Source: CAZHAX01 sp964530325
Lineage (GTDB): Bacteria; Chloroflexota; Anaerolineae; B4-G1
Direction: 5' to 3'
Length of the DNA: 64,000 bases
Assembly: GCA_964530325.1 (NCBI GenBank)
Contig: CAZHAX010000011.1
Span: forward strand, 1 to 64,000
Shown: positions 53,210 through 61,900 of the stretch, one piece after another
Position numbering within the stretch: position 1 is the first letter of the stretch
Layout: each line of letters starts with the position of its first letter
Position numbers and translations under genes: made by a program
Notes under the pieces: generated by a model
The model's database searches: none
Told to the model about the DNA's origin: nothing
Seen by the model: only the letters and a program-made list of their open reading frames with translations

Positions 53210-54260
53210 AACCTACTCCTTGCACTGACACGCTGCCGGGCCTTCCCTGCTGCCCCTCTACACTCACCACCGGTCCGAGGAACTGGTTTACCACCCAGGC
53301 GTTAGTGAGCAGGTGCTGAGAGACTTGCGACGTTGCGGCATACGACTCACCCTCGGCCAGAGCAAGGGGGAGGAGCAGCTGGTCTGCCAGGTGCGGCCCA
53401 ACGGCCTGACCTGAGTGATGGTGATCGAGCAGTTCGCGGCAGGCCGAATCGGCCACCTGCTCTGACGGCAGGCCCTTTCGGCCGAGAGCGCTGAATCCTT
53501 CGCTCGCGCTCTCGTATTCGGCGATGAGGAATAGGCCGGCACCTGGCCCCGAGCCGCGCAGCCGCCTCGCCTGCACTTGGGAGACGATTCCGCCGTCGGC
53601 GAGCACGTTCAGTGCCCTGCTGGCCATTCGCTGTGCGATGTGAGCCGGCAGATTCATTGCCGCCGCTGTGCCCTGTACCTTGACCAGCGCGCCGGGCTCC
53701 ATCAGTCTGAGCGCCCTGAGAGGACCTCCTGAGCCCGCTATCCGCACCCGAACTTCGCCTCCTCCGGCCGGGTAGAATCCCCAGCGCATGATCTCCAGCT
53801 CCGCGTCGATGCCGATCCGCCCCAGGAGAGGCAGGAGCACGTGCTCCACGTAGGTGGCGGGCGGCGCCCAGGGCACGTGCGTTCCCCCCCGCAGTGTAAC
53901 GACCGATTCACCGTCGGCCAGCGCCAGCGGCAGCAGGAGCGTCTGCAAGACCAGGCAAACAGACCCCGCGCTTCCACGGCCACTCTCCTTGGCCACGTCG
54001 AACTGGTACGTGCCCGAGCTCGCAGGCTTTGTAGGCGCCAGCGAAAAGGCCGGAGAGCCGAGCGTGTCCCCTTCCAGTTCTGCGCCACAGACCGCCGCAG
54101 CAGCGCGCACTGCGGTAAGGTGCTGCGGCTGGAGGCCAGGCTTGGAGCGCCCCGCTCGGACGCTCTCGATGCGAACAGGCAGGCTCAGTACGGCGGCCAG
54201 CGTCACGGCGCTGCGAATGATCTGCCCGCCGCCCTCTCCGTGCGAGCCGTCAATGACCAG
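53202..54260 (-). CDS. rtcA: RNA 3'-terminal phosphate cyclase, with a non-canonical start codon
   Basis: A 352-residue RtcA if started at CTG 54260. The protein then opens Met-Val-Ile-Asp-Gly-Ser-His-Gly-Glu-Gly-Gly-Gly-Gln, which matches the family's IDGSxGEGGGQ motif. Later features are IRS, RAGRSKPGLQPQHL, WGFYPAGGGEVRVR, HLADQLLLPLALA and QHLLTNAWVVNQFLG with the active-site His. The enzyme turns RNA 3'-phosphates into 2',3'-cyclic phosphates using ATP. No ATG, GTG or TTG exists in frame between the upstream TAG (at about 54291) and this motif; CTG 54260 or ATT 54254 are the only options, and the first GTG (54206) would delete the motif. The start overlaps the stop of the upstream GT39 gene. 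Confidence 0.88.
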   Translation of the reverse strand: MVIDGSHGEGGGQIIRSAVTLAAVLSLPVRIESVRAGRSKPGLQPQHLTAVRAAAAVCGAELEGDTLGSPAFSLAPTKPASSGTYQFDVAKESGRGSAGSVCLVLQTLLLPLALADGESVVTLRGGTHVPWAPPATYVEHVLLPLLGRIGIDAELEIMRWGFYPAGGGEVRVRIAGSGGPLRALRLMEPGALVKVQGTAAAMNLPAHIAQRMASRALNVLADGGIVSQVQARRLRGSGPGAGLFLIAEYESASEGFSALGRKGLPSEQVADSACRELLDHHHSGQAVGPHLADQLLLPLALAEGESYAATSQVSQHLLTNAWVVNQFLGPVVSVEGQQGRPGSVSVQGVGCD

Positions 54261-56259
54261 CGTCGACCAACTCCACCGTTTCCACCGCTACGAAATCACC
54301 CTCTCCATTGTCCAGTCTGAGTCTCTCTCCGCCGCGGACATACAAGCCGGCTGTCATCAGGTACTCCCCCGGCTTCAGGCCCTCCTCCAGCGCTACTACG
54401 TGGCGTTGCACCAGCACGTCGTGCGGCTGCAGGGTGTCCGAGAGCGCCGCCAGGGCATCTCCTTGCCCCACTAGCATACCGTCACCATCGAGTAAGTGCA
54501 AGAAGATGGCGAGATCGCCCGGCGGCGTCTCCATCACCCACCACGCCGTCAGCACTTCCAGCACATCGCCGGGGGCCGCCGACGGTGAGTCCATCTGATA
54601 GCCCAGAAGCGTCATCACGCCACCGAAAGCAGAAGGCTCGGCGTCGGCCGCTTGCAGTCCGCCAAGCCAGACACGTAGCTCCTGTTCCAGGTCTAGCGAT
54701 AGCAGGTGGCTGCCGCCGAAGACAGCCATCTCTTCCCCGGCCCGGGCCCAGTGACCTGGCATGAACGGGGCCAGAGCCTGGTCCGCGCCCGCCAGGTAGA
54801 GAGCGCGCTCGCCTTCCTGGGGGAACAGCTGCGCCTGCTGGCAGTCGTACCAGCCGATCGTCAGATCATCACGATTGAGCAGGTACGGCATTGCCTGCCT
54901 GTCCGTGCGCCAGAAGAAGTGCTCCTCGTTCAGGAAGGGCGTGCAAACGGCCACAGGGACCGTATCCTCCAATCCGTCCAGGTAGCGGGCAGCCTCGGCC
55001 AGCTCTGCGTGTCGGAAGCTCCTCACATCGGCCCGCTCCGCCCAACGGTACAGGTAATCGCGTGTGGTCAGGCCGACGTTGGCTGCCAGGAGCAGCACCA
55101 GGGCGATGGCCAGAGCCAGCCGCCCTCTACGGTCCAGTCTGTCCGCTACCCAGCCCACTGCCAGCCCGGGGAAAACAAAAGCGCTGACCAGGGCCCCGGC
55201 GGTCCGCACGGCGTGTGGAGCCGGCTCGGTGAGCATACCCGGCACCAGGGCGGCCAGCGTCCACAGAACGCAGAACGCCGTGTTCGGGCGCCGCATTCTC
55301 GCCGCCGCGAGGGCAATGCCGGCAATGAAGAGCACGGCGCCCACCGGCTCGAAGACCGGCCTGTTCGGGAGATTGTAGTGAGCCTGGGGATCTCCCTCCC
55401 AGACGAACATCCCCACTGTGGCCGCTGCCGAAGAGAGCACGGGGCGAGGATCGCCGGCGACCAGCGCCTGCAGGGGCTCACTCAACCGTCCTATGCGCTC
55501 CTGCTCTTCCCAGTGCGCGCCCAGATAGAGCAGCAGGGGTGCGGCGATGAGTGCGGCGACGGCCAATAGCAGCAGCATGCCGCGCCAGTGCAGCCGCAAG
55601 GTCGCCCGGTGGAAGAGCCCGACGTACAAGGTGTACAAGAGGACCAGCAGCGGCAGGGCCCGCGCCGCAAGGTATGTGTACTGGGCTAAGCCCATGAGAA
55701 GGCCGGCCAGAGCGAACCAGCCCGCGGCTCGTCTATCCCAGCGAGGTTGCTCCAACCCGCTCCACAGCGCCAGCGCGAGCCCGGCAGCAACTGGCGGCAT
55801 TAGGACAACCCTGAGCGCCTCGCGGCCCAGCAAGACAGGCCAGAAGGCGACCGCCAATCCCCCAGCGGCCACGAGTGCCGTCCAGGGACCGAAGAGGCGG
55901 CGCGAAAGCACGTAGACGAGCAGGATCGTGGCCAGGCTGCAGGCCACAGAGGGCAGCCGATACCAATAGGGCACGCGATCCACCAGTGTGCGGCTTGCCA
56001 GCAGGAGAAGATGATACAGGCCTTCTCTGCCCTCACCGGCCTGATAGAACACTGCAGGCGGAGCACCAGCCCGTATGTCGTCCACTATCTGGGCGTTGAT
56101 TATCTCGTCATCGTGGATGCCGGGCGGAACCTGGTCCAGCTTGTAGAGTCGTAGGAAGGCCGCCAGGGCAAGCAGTAGCACGAGCGCCGCCCTTTCCACC
56201 CGGGTGGCACGAGTGCGAAAGGAGACGAAGCCCTCTGTTGGTAATGTGGCGGCGCTCAC
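54250..56259 (-). CDS. ArnT/GT39-like membrane glycosyltransferase
   Basis: A 669-residue GT-C protein. The acidic motif is VPPGIHDDEIINAQIV after the first helix, followed by YWYRLPSVACSLATILLVYV and about ten more helices up to residue ~400. The C-terminal ~260 residues are soluble and beta-rich (EQELRVWLGGLQAADAEP, MLLGYQMDSP-like segment, VMETPPGDLAIFLHLLDGDG), similar to the tail of other Chloroflexota GT39 proteins. Start GTG 56259 overlaps the upstream gene as GTGA. It is the GT partner within the glycosidase-like cluster. Confidence 0.85.
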   Translation of the reverse strand: MSAATLPTEGFVSFRTRATRVERAALVLLLALAAFLRLYKLDQVPPGIHDDEIINAQIVDDIRAGAPPAVFYQAGEGREGLYHLLLLASRTLVDRVPYWYRLPSVACSLATILLVYVLSRRLFGPWTALVAAGGLAVAFWPVLLGREALRVVLMPPVAAGLALALWSGLEQPRWDRRAAGWFALAGLLMGLAQYTYLAARALPLLVLLYTLYVGLFHRATLRLHWRGMLLLLAVAALIAAPLLLYLGAHWEEQERIGRLSEPLQALVAGDPRPVLSSAAATVGMFVWEGDPQAHYNLPNRPVFEPVGAVLFIAGIALAAARMRRPNTAFCVLWTLAALVPGMLTEPAPHAVRTAGALVSAFVFPGLAVGWVADRLDRRGRLALAIALVLLLAANVGLTTRDYLYRWAERADVRSFRHAELAEAARYLDGLEDTVPVAVCTPFLNEEHFFWRTDRQAMPYLLNRDDLTIGWYDCQQAQLFPQEGERALYLAGADQALAPFMPGHWARAGEEMAVFGGSHLLSLDLEQELRVWLGGLQAADAEPSAFGGVMTLLGYQMDSPSAAPGDVLEVLTAWWVMETPPGDLAIFLHLLDGDGMLVGQGDALAALSDTLQPHDVLVQRHVVALEEGLKPGEYLMTAGLYVRGGERLRLDNGEGDFVAVETVELVDAGH

Positions 56260-57461
56260 TTATCCATTGCCTTTAGCGCCTCATACGCCGGCCGGACTGT
56301 AGTCTCCGGCCATCCAGGCTCCGTGAGCGCCCACCAGTACTGCTCGTCCTCCTCCGTCCAATCGTAGTCGGCCAGCGAGATCACGGTCATCAGGCCGATC
56401 CACGGCGACCAGTGCTCCCGGGCGTAGGTGAATGCCCGGACGAGATAGTCCGCCTTGACCTCTTCGCTCACGGCGAACCATGAGTAGGCGGTGTTGCGCG
56501 GGTCGCTGGTCCATCCCATCTCCAGCACCACCACCTGTTTGTCTGCGTCGCCGTAGCGGACCATCACCTCTCGCGCGTCCTCCACGTGGCGGAAGCAGAA
56601 GAAGCGGTGGCCGCCGTACTCAGGCGTGGCGACAGCCTCCTCCGGCGAGACCTCGGGCGGGGTTCCGTAGCCTGGCGCGTTTACGCCGAGCGCGTCGAAG
56701 TAGGGGGCGCCGCCGGCCTCGTACATCTGGGTCAGGAAGTCGATGTCTGGCATGGCGCCGGGCGGGCCCGTGCCGGTGGGAGCAAGGCCCGCCGAGACGA
56801 CTATCGCGTTTGGGTCTCCCGTCTTTATGCCGATATAGCAGGCCCGGAGCAGCTCCACATAGCCTTCAGGGCTTGGCGTGAAGCCGCCCCATTCGCGGGC
56901 CAGGTTCGGCTCGTTCCACACCTGGTAGGCGCGAACGCGCCCGTTGTACCTTTCCGCGAGGGCACGGCAGAAATCGCCGAAGTCGTGCGGGTCTTCGGGT
57001 GGACCGTTGTTCGAGCGTACACCCTCGTCCGGCACCGCCCAAGCCGGCTCGCCGTCCAGCCGAAAGAGAATGTCCACCCCCGCCTCCTCGGCCCGCTGCA
57101 CGATTCGATCGGTCCGATCCCACTCGAAGTGGCCCTTGCCGGCCCCTTCGACGTCACGCCAGGCGACGCGCTGCTTGACCCAGCCGAAGCCGGCGTCTCG
57201 GATCAACTCCAGATCCCGTATGGCTACCTCTTCACGCCACCACATGAAGGCCTGCATGCCGTATTCCGGCGATTCCATCCGGGTGCGAGGCCAGGAAGTG
57301 GGCGAGGGCGTGGTCGTCGGCCGCGGCGACAGGCAGGAGAGGCCGGCGTTACTCAGCAGCAGCACGGCGGCTGCTGATAGCAGCACGGTCGCAGCCAGCA
57401 CGATGGCAAGGAGACGCCGCCCGCCGCGGGCCGGCAGATTCGAGGAAGCACCGCTCTCCAT
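56256..57461 (-). CDS. Membrane-anchored clan GH-A glycosidase-like protein
   Basis: A 401-residue protein. An N-terminal membrane helix (LLAIVLAATVLLSAAAVLLL) is followed by a Thr/Pro/Ser linker and a TIM-barrel domain from residue ~65. It shows GFGWVKQRVAWRDVEGAGKG, the acid/base Glu in YQVWNEPNLAREWG, ALGVNAPGYGTPPEVSPE and the probable nucleophile in VVLEMGWTSDP. It is the downstream member of three consecutive paralogues and is translationally coupled to the GT39-like gene. Substrate unknown. Confidence 0.82.
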   Translation of the reverse strand: MESGASSNLPARGGRRLLAIVLAATVLLSAAAVLLLSNAGLSCLSPRPTTTPSPTSWPRTRMESPEYGMQAFMWWREEVAIRDLELIRDAGFGWVKQRVAWRDVEGAGKGHFEWDRTDRIVQRAEEAGVDILFRLDGEPAWAVPDEGVRSNNGPPEDPHDFGDFCRALAERYNGRVRAYQVWNEPNLAREWGGFTPSPEGYVELLRACYIGIKTGDPNAIVVSAGLAPTGTGPPGAMPDIDFLTQMYEAGGAPYFDALGVNAPGYGTPPEVSPEEAVATPEYGGHRFFCFRHVEDAREVMVRYGDADKQVVVLEMGWTSDPRNTAYSWFAVSEEVKADYLVRAFTYAREHWSPWIGLMTVISLADYDWTEEDEQYWWALTEPGWPETTVRPAYEALKAMDK

Positions 57462-57487
57462 GGGCTGCTCGGCTCGAAGGAGCAGTG

Positions 57488-58864
57488 CTATGGCTTCTCC
57501 ATATCCGCGATCAAACCGTAAGCGGGACGGCCGGCACCCGAGAAGTCGATCAGGCCGTACGGGACGTTCGGATCCTTGGGTCCATCACTCAGCTGGGAGT
57601 AGTTCAGGTTCCATAGTATCGCCAACCGGACGAAGCCCCAGTCGTGCATCAGCTGGAAGGCCTGGACATCCCACTCGGCCTGTTCCTGCGCTGTGTTGTC
57701 GTAGGCGAAGTAGAACTGCTCGTGACAGCAGCCCGCAAGGCCCTCCGACGAAGCCCATCCGAACTCCGTGACACACAGGGGTGTGTCGTAGCCGGCGTTC
57801 TGAATCCGGTTGTGATAGCCCCACAGTGTGGAATCGAACGACCAGCTGTGGTGAGGGTTGTCGAAGGGACCGCGGAATAGTGCGGTCGGATCATTATAGC
57901 CCTCGTTCCAGGCCACTCCAGGTGGCATATTGTAGCCATTGGCGTGGGCGCCGACGCAATCGCAGTACTCGAGTGCCCCGGCCTGGATCATCTGGTCTAG
58001 GTAGTCGAAGTCGTCCATCGACAGCACGCGCCCCGAACTCTCCGCTGCGTTGTTGCCGGTGGGCGAGAGCGCACCGCTGATCACGATGATACTGGGGTCG
58101 TGGGCCTTGATGGTCTCGTAGGCCAGGCGCAGGAGTTCTACGTAACGGGTGGCGCTCACTCCCTCCGCGGTGTCCCATTCGCGGTGTATGTTCTGCTCGT
58201 TCCACACCTCAATGGCGTGCACCTGGCCCTCGTAGCGGTCCAGGAGCCGGCCAAGGAAGTCAGCGTAGAGCGAGAAGTCATCTGGGGGAGCGTTGTCCGG
58301 GTCGGAGTCTTTGTAGGAGTGTGACCAGTCCGGCGCACCGACGACGCTGAGAAGGACCTTGAGGCCCCTCTGGTTTGCCTCGTAGACTATCCAGTCGTAG
58401 CCGCTCCAGTCCATCTGTCCCTGGATCCCTTCGAAGAAGTCCCACTGCACTTGCTGCTTGACCCAGCCAAGGCCGAGCTGCTCGTCGACCTGAGTCATCA
58501 TGTACGCAACGTCGCCGCCGGTGCCATTGATCGCGATGCCGTAGCCGAAGGCCTCCTCGGTCTGAGGAGTGGCGGTGGGATCGGGGAGGGTTGGCGTGGG
58601 ATCCTCCGATCCATCCGTCGGCGTGGGGCTTTCGGCCGGCAAGGTGGCGGTCCCTGCGGAGTCTGTCGGAACAGCGGTTGCAGTGACAGTGGCCTCCGCC
58701 ACCTCGGTACCGGCCCCGTCCTGTGGACCTACGCCGTTCGCGCCCAGCAGACCCGACACGGTGAGGTAGCCACCGACCGCTACCAGGCCGGCCCAGCCGG
58801 CGATCGCCAGGCCGAGCTTCCTGCCGGTCAGATTGCGGCTCGCGTTGCGCATACGATCAATCAT
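57488..58864 (-). CDS. Membrane-anchored clan GH-A glycosidase-like protein with variant active-site motif
   Basis: A 458-residue protein. An N-terminal helix (LGLAIAGWAGLVAVGGYLTV) precedes a Thr/Pro-rich stalk of ~60 residues and the TIM-barrel domain (GLGWVKQQVQWDFFEGIQG). The acid/base motif reads WNEQN instead of WNEPN; the nucleophile region is CVTEFGWASSEGL. A Cys pair (LAGCCHEQF) may form a disulfide. It sits 26 bp before the next paralogue (57461) in the same direction, so both are co-transcribed. Confidence 0.82.
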   Translation of the reverse strand: MIDRMRNASRNLTGRKLGLAIAGWAGLVAVGGYLTVSGLLGANGVGPQDGAGTEVAEATVTATAVPTDSAGTATLPAESPTPTDGSEDPTPTLPDPTATPQTEEAFGYGIAINGTGGDVAYMMTQVDEQLGLGWVKQQVQWDFFEGIQGQMDWSGYDWIVYEANQRGLKVLLSVVGAPDWSHSYKDSDPDNAPPDDFSLYADFLGRLLDRYEGQVHAIEVWNEQNIHREWDTAEGVSATRYVELLRLAYETIKAHDPSIIVISGALSPTGNNAAESSGRVLSMDDFDYLDQMIQAGALEYCDCVGAHANGYNMPPGVAWNEGYNDPTALFRGPFDNPHHSWSFDSTLWGYHNRIQNAGYDTPLCVTEFGWASSEGLAGCCHEQFYFAYDNTAQEQAEWDVQAFQLMHDWGFVRLAILWNLNYSQLSDGPKDPNVPYGLIDFSGAGRPAYGLIADMEKP

Positions 58865-58881
58865 GCTCCCTCCAAGAGAAC

Positions 58882-58972
58882 GGGGGGCGGACGGAGTCGC
58901 CCCCCACTATTGTGCTCGACTTCGACTGCTACCTGGGGGCGTGAGCCCCGAGCGCGAGACTGTCAGGTCTCG
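58882..58972 (-). terminator. Two hairpins between glycosidase-like genes
   Basis: An 8-bp stem (GGGGGGCG, 58882-58889, with 58898-58905) and a 6-bp stem (CGAGAC, 58955-58960, with 58967-58972) fill the 125-bp gap between the 1226-residue gene and the next one. They may terminate or attenuate transcription; T-runs are poor. Confidence 0.45.
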
Positions 58973-58989
58973 GTCGTCGGTTGATGCTT

Positions 58990-61900
58990 CTACCGTGTCC
59001 CAAGCACGGCGTGCAGGCTGTCGCAGGCAGGGCAGGCACCGCCCGGCCGCAGGATAGCGTACCCGTCCTGCGGGTCGGCGCCCGCTCGCGTGAAGTCGAT
59101 GTTCCAGACGATGATGACGCGGACCATGCCCGTATTGACGCTTACAGACACGGCCTCGGCCAACCAGGCAGCCTGCTGAGCGTTGTTCGTGTTCCTGGCC
59201 CACCAGAATGCGTCTGAGAATGTATTCAAGCCCTCCTGCGATGCGTAGCCCATCTCTGTGTAGAAGAGCTTGCGGGTGCCGCCGAAGGCGTAGAAGTAGG
59301 CCTCGGTCTGAGGGAGGAAGTACCAGGACGAGTGTCCTCGCCCATCGTCCGCCGGGTGGCCCGTTCGAGCAGAGGGCGGCGTCGCGCCGGCGTTGTGGTG
59401 CGCCCCGATGTAGTCCATACACTGGGTGGCGCCCGCGTTGTACATGCCCTGGATCCAGGGCACGTCGTCGCAGCCAGCTGGACCGCACGCTCCGCCGAAC
59501 CACCCCGTGGGGGCTGGCGCCGCGCTGATGACCATCGTGTTTGGATTGGCTGCCTTGATGGCGCTGTAGCAGGCACAGAGCAGCCGGGTGTACGCGCCGG
59601 GATCGATGTGGCCCGCTGCCCACTCGCGCTCGATGTTGGGCTCGTTCCAGATCTCGATCGCGTCGGCGCCTGCGGCTGCCAGTGAGGCGGTCCAGTTGGC
59701 GAAGTCCTGTTCGAAGTTCGGCTGAGTCACCATGCCCGGGCCGCCCAGGGCGCTTAGCTGGATCTTGAAGCCCTTGTTGTGGGCTGTCTGAACCACCAGG
59801 CCGGCGTCACCGGAATAGTGCACCTGGACCTTCGACCAGTTCATGCCTGAGTAGTGCATTGCATCCGAGTAGGGATGGCCCATGTCCTTCACGTGCCCGC
59901 CTAGCTCGAACACTCCGCCGATGGCGGCCACCGGCGGCGGCGCGGACGCCTCGCCGGAGACGATCACCACGCTGGCGCCGCCTCCGGGGATATCGATATC
60001 GCCGATGACGAGCTTCCACACTCCGGTGTAGTTGCCGTCCGCCTCAGGCGCGATCAGCTCAACGCTGATGTCTACGGTGTCACCCTGCGCCACGGCGCCC
60101 ACGGGCACGCTGTCCGGGCCACCCATTTGAGTGCCGCTCAGGAAGACGAGCTCTGTGTCCGACGGCCAGTCGCAGTCGCCGCTGTTCCGCATACGCCACG
60201 TCTTCTCGAAAGACTCCCCCGGGTCGAAGGCGGTGCCGTCCGGGACTGTCACGTCAGAGACGAACGTGGCGTCCAGGCACTCGGCATCTTCCTCTGTCCA
60301 TAGAGAGCCGATCCTCAGCGGCAGCCGGCCGTGGTCGAAGCCGGCGATGGAGGCCGTGACCGTGTATACTCCAGCCTCGTCCGGCGTCGTCCAGCTGTAT
60401 TCAGGCTGCGCTAGGGAGGCAGACTGCTGGTCGACTGCGCCGGCGCCGCCCTCCGCTACCCAGGCCACGTTCATCCCCTCAGGCGGGAAAGCCACCGTAT
60501 CGGCAAGAACCTGCCGTCGATACTCGTCCAGAACGGTGGCGACGCTCTCTGCGTTCCCGGCCGAGAGCAGGTCGACCAGCGCCACTCCGCCTAGGTTGTA
60601 CTCCGCTGCCCAGCCGAGCTTCGCTGCCAGGTTCTCCCCCGTGCCCAGCCAGATCGTGCTCGACTCTTCCTCTGCAACCTGGTAGTCGAAGGAGTAGGTG
60701 CCGACGGCCTCCTGGGGCGTAACGGCCAGCACTGAGCCAGAAAGACCCAGCTGCGCCTCGGCACCAGGCTCGTAGCTGTCCGTGCCATCGAGCGACACAG
60801 CCGCGCCGAACGGGGCGAGCGCGTCTTGGAGCGAAAGCGTGGTGCTCGCGTCTGCGTTGATCTCCCGGCTCAGCGACGACACGAGCATCATCAGCTTGTG
60901 CCGGTGTACCTGTGCAGTGGCCCAGTCCAACAGCTCCTGAACCGCCCTCTGATCGAGGTAGTACTCCGGGTCTTCCGGGAAGCGGACCTTGACGAAGTCT
61001 GCGTGTTCACCGATTGCCGCCCAGTCGTAGCCTCCCGACCCCCAACCGGTGTCGGTTTCGGCCGGTGGGTCCAGGACCACGCTCAAGAGCAACCCCTCTG
61101 CGTGGAGTGCGCCCGCCAGGGCTTCGATGAAGCTGGCGTATGCAGCTGCATACTCGGCGGGCAGCTCCCGGTAGTCGAGTTCGATGCCGGCGAAGCCACC
61201 CTCGCTGCATAGCTGCAGGATGCTGTCGATATGGGCCTGCCCGTCGCTGCTGATGTTGGCCAGATCGGAAACCAGCCCCCAGTTCGCGGTTCCTGTGGGC
61301 GACCAGTTGCGCAGCGACGGCAGGACCGCCCAGCTTCCCTCTCCCTCGGGAGATGGCAGGTCTGCGGCGCCTCCGCTGATGCTGCCCTGGACACCCAGCG
61401 TCAGCCCGATGGGGTTCAGCTGGTCGACCATCTCAGCCGCTGGCCCGGCCGCCGTATCGTCCGGGCCCAGCAGTGACGCGGTGGTGGGTGCCGCAGGCCC
61501 TGTCTGGCCCAGGACCAGGAGAGACGGAAGCTCCGCCAGCTCGGTCGCTATGTACTCGAAGTTGAACTCGCCGGCGATCTCGCTGGGGACGAACTTCCAC
61601 GATTCACCGGTCCAAGTGTACAGGTCAAGCGTCTCCCAGGGCTCGGCCCCGGCTGGCATGTCTATCTCAACCAACACTGGCTCGGCCGGTTCGCCAGAAA
61701 CGTCCAGCAGGTAGACGGGACTCTCGACCGTGATGTAGTCTGGCAGCGCCGCCTTTGCCTCCAGCATCGCGTCACCCGCCCGGCCCTGGACGAAGCCCTC
61801 CTCGGAGATCGAGTCCAGGCCCACGCGAAGGCTTCCTGTGTAGTCGGCGCCGACGCTGAGCTTGATGCCGTCCGCATGCTCGAGCGGCGGGCCGCCGGGG

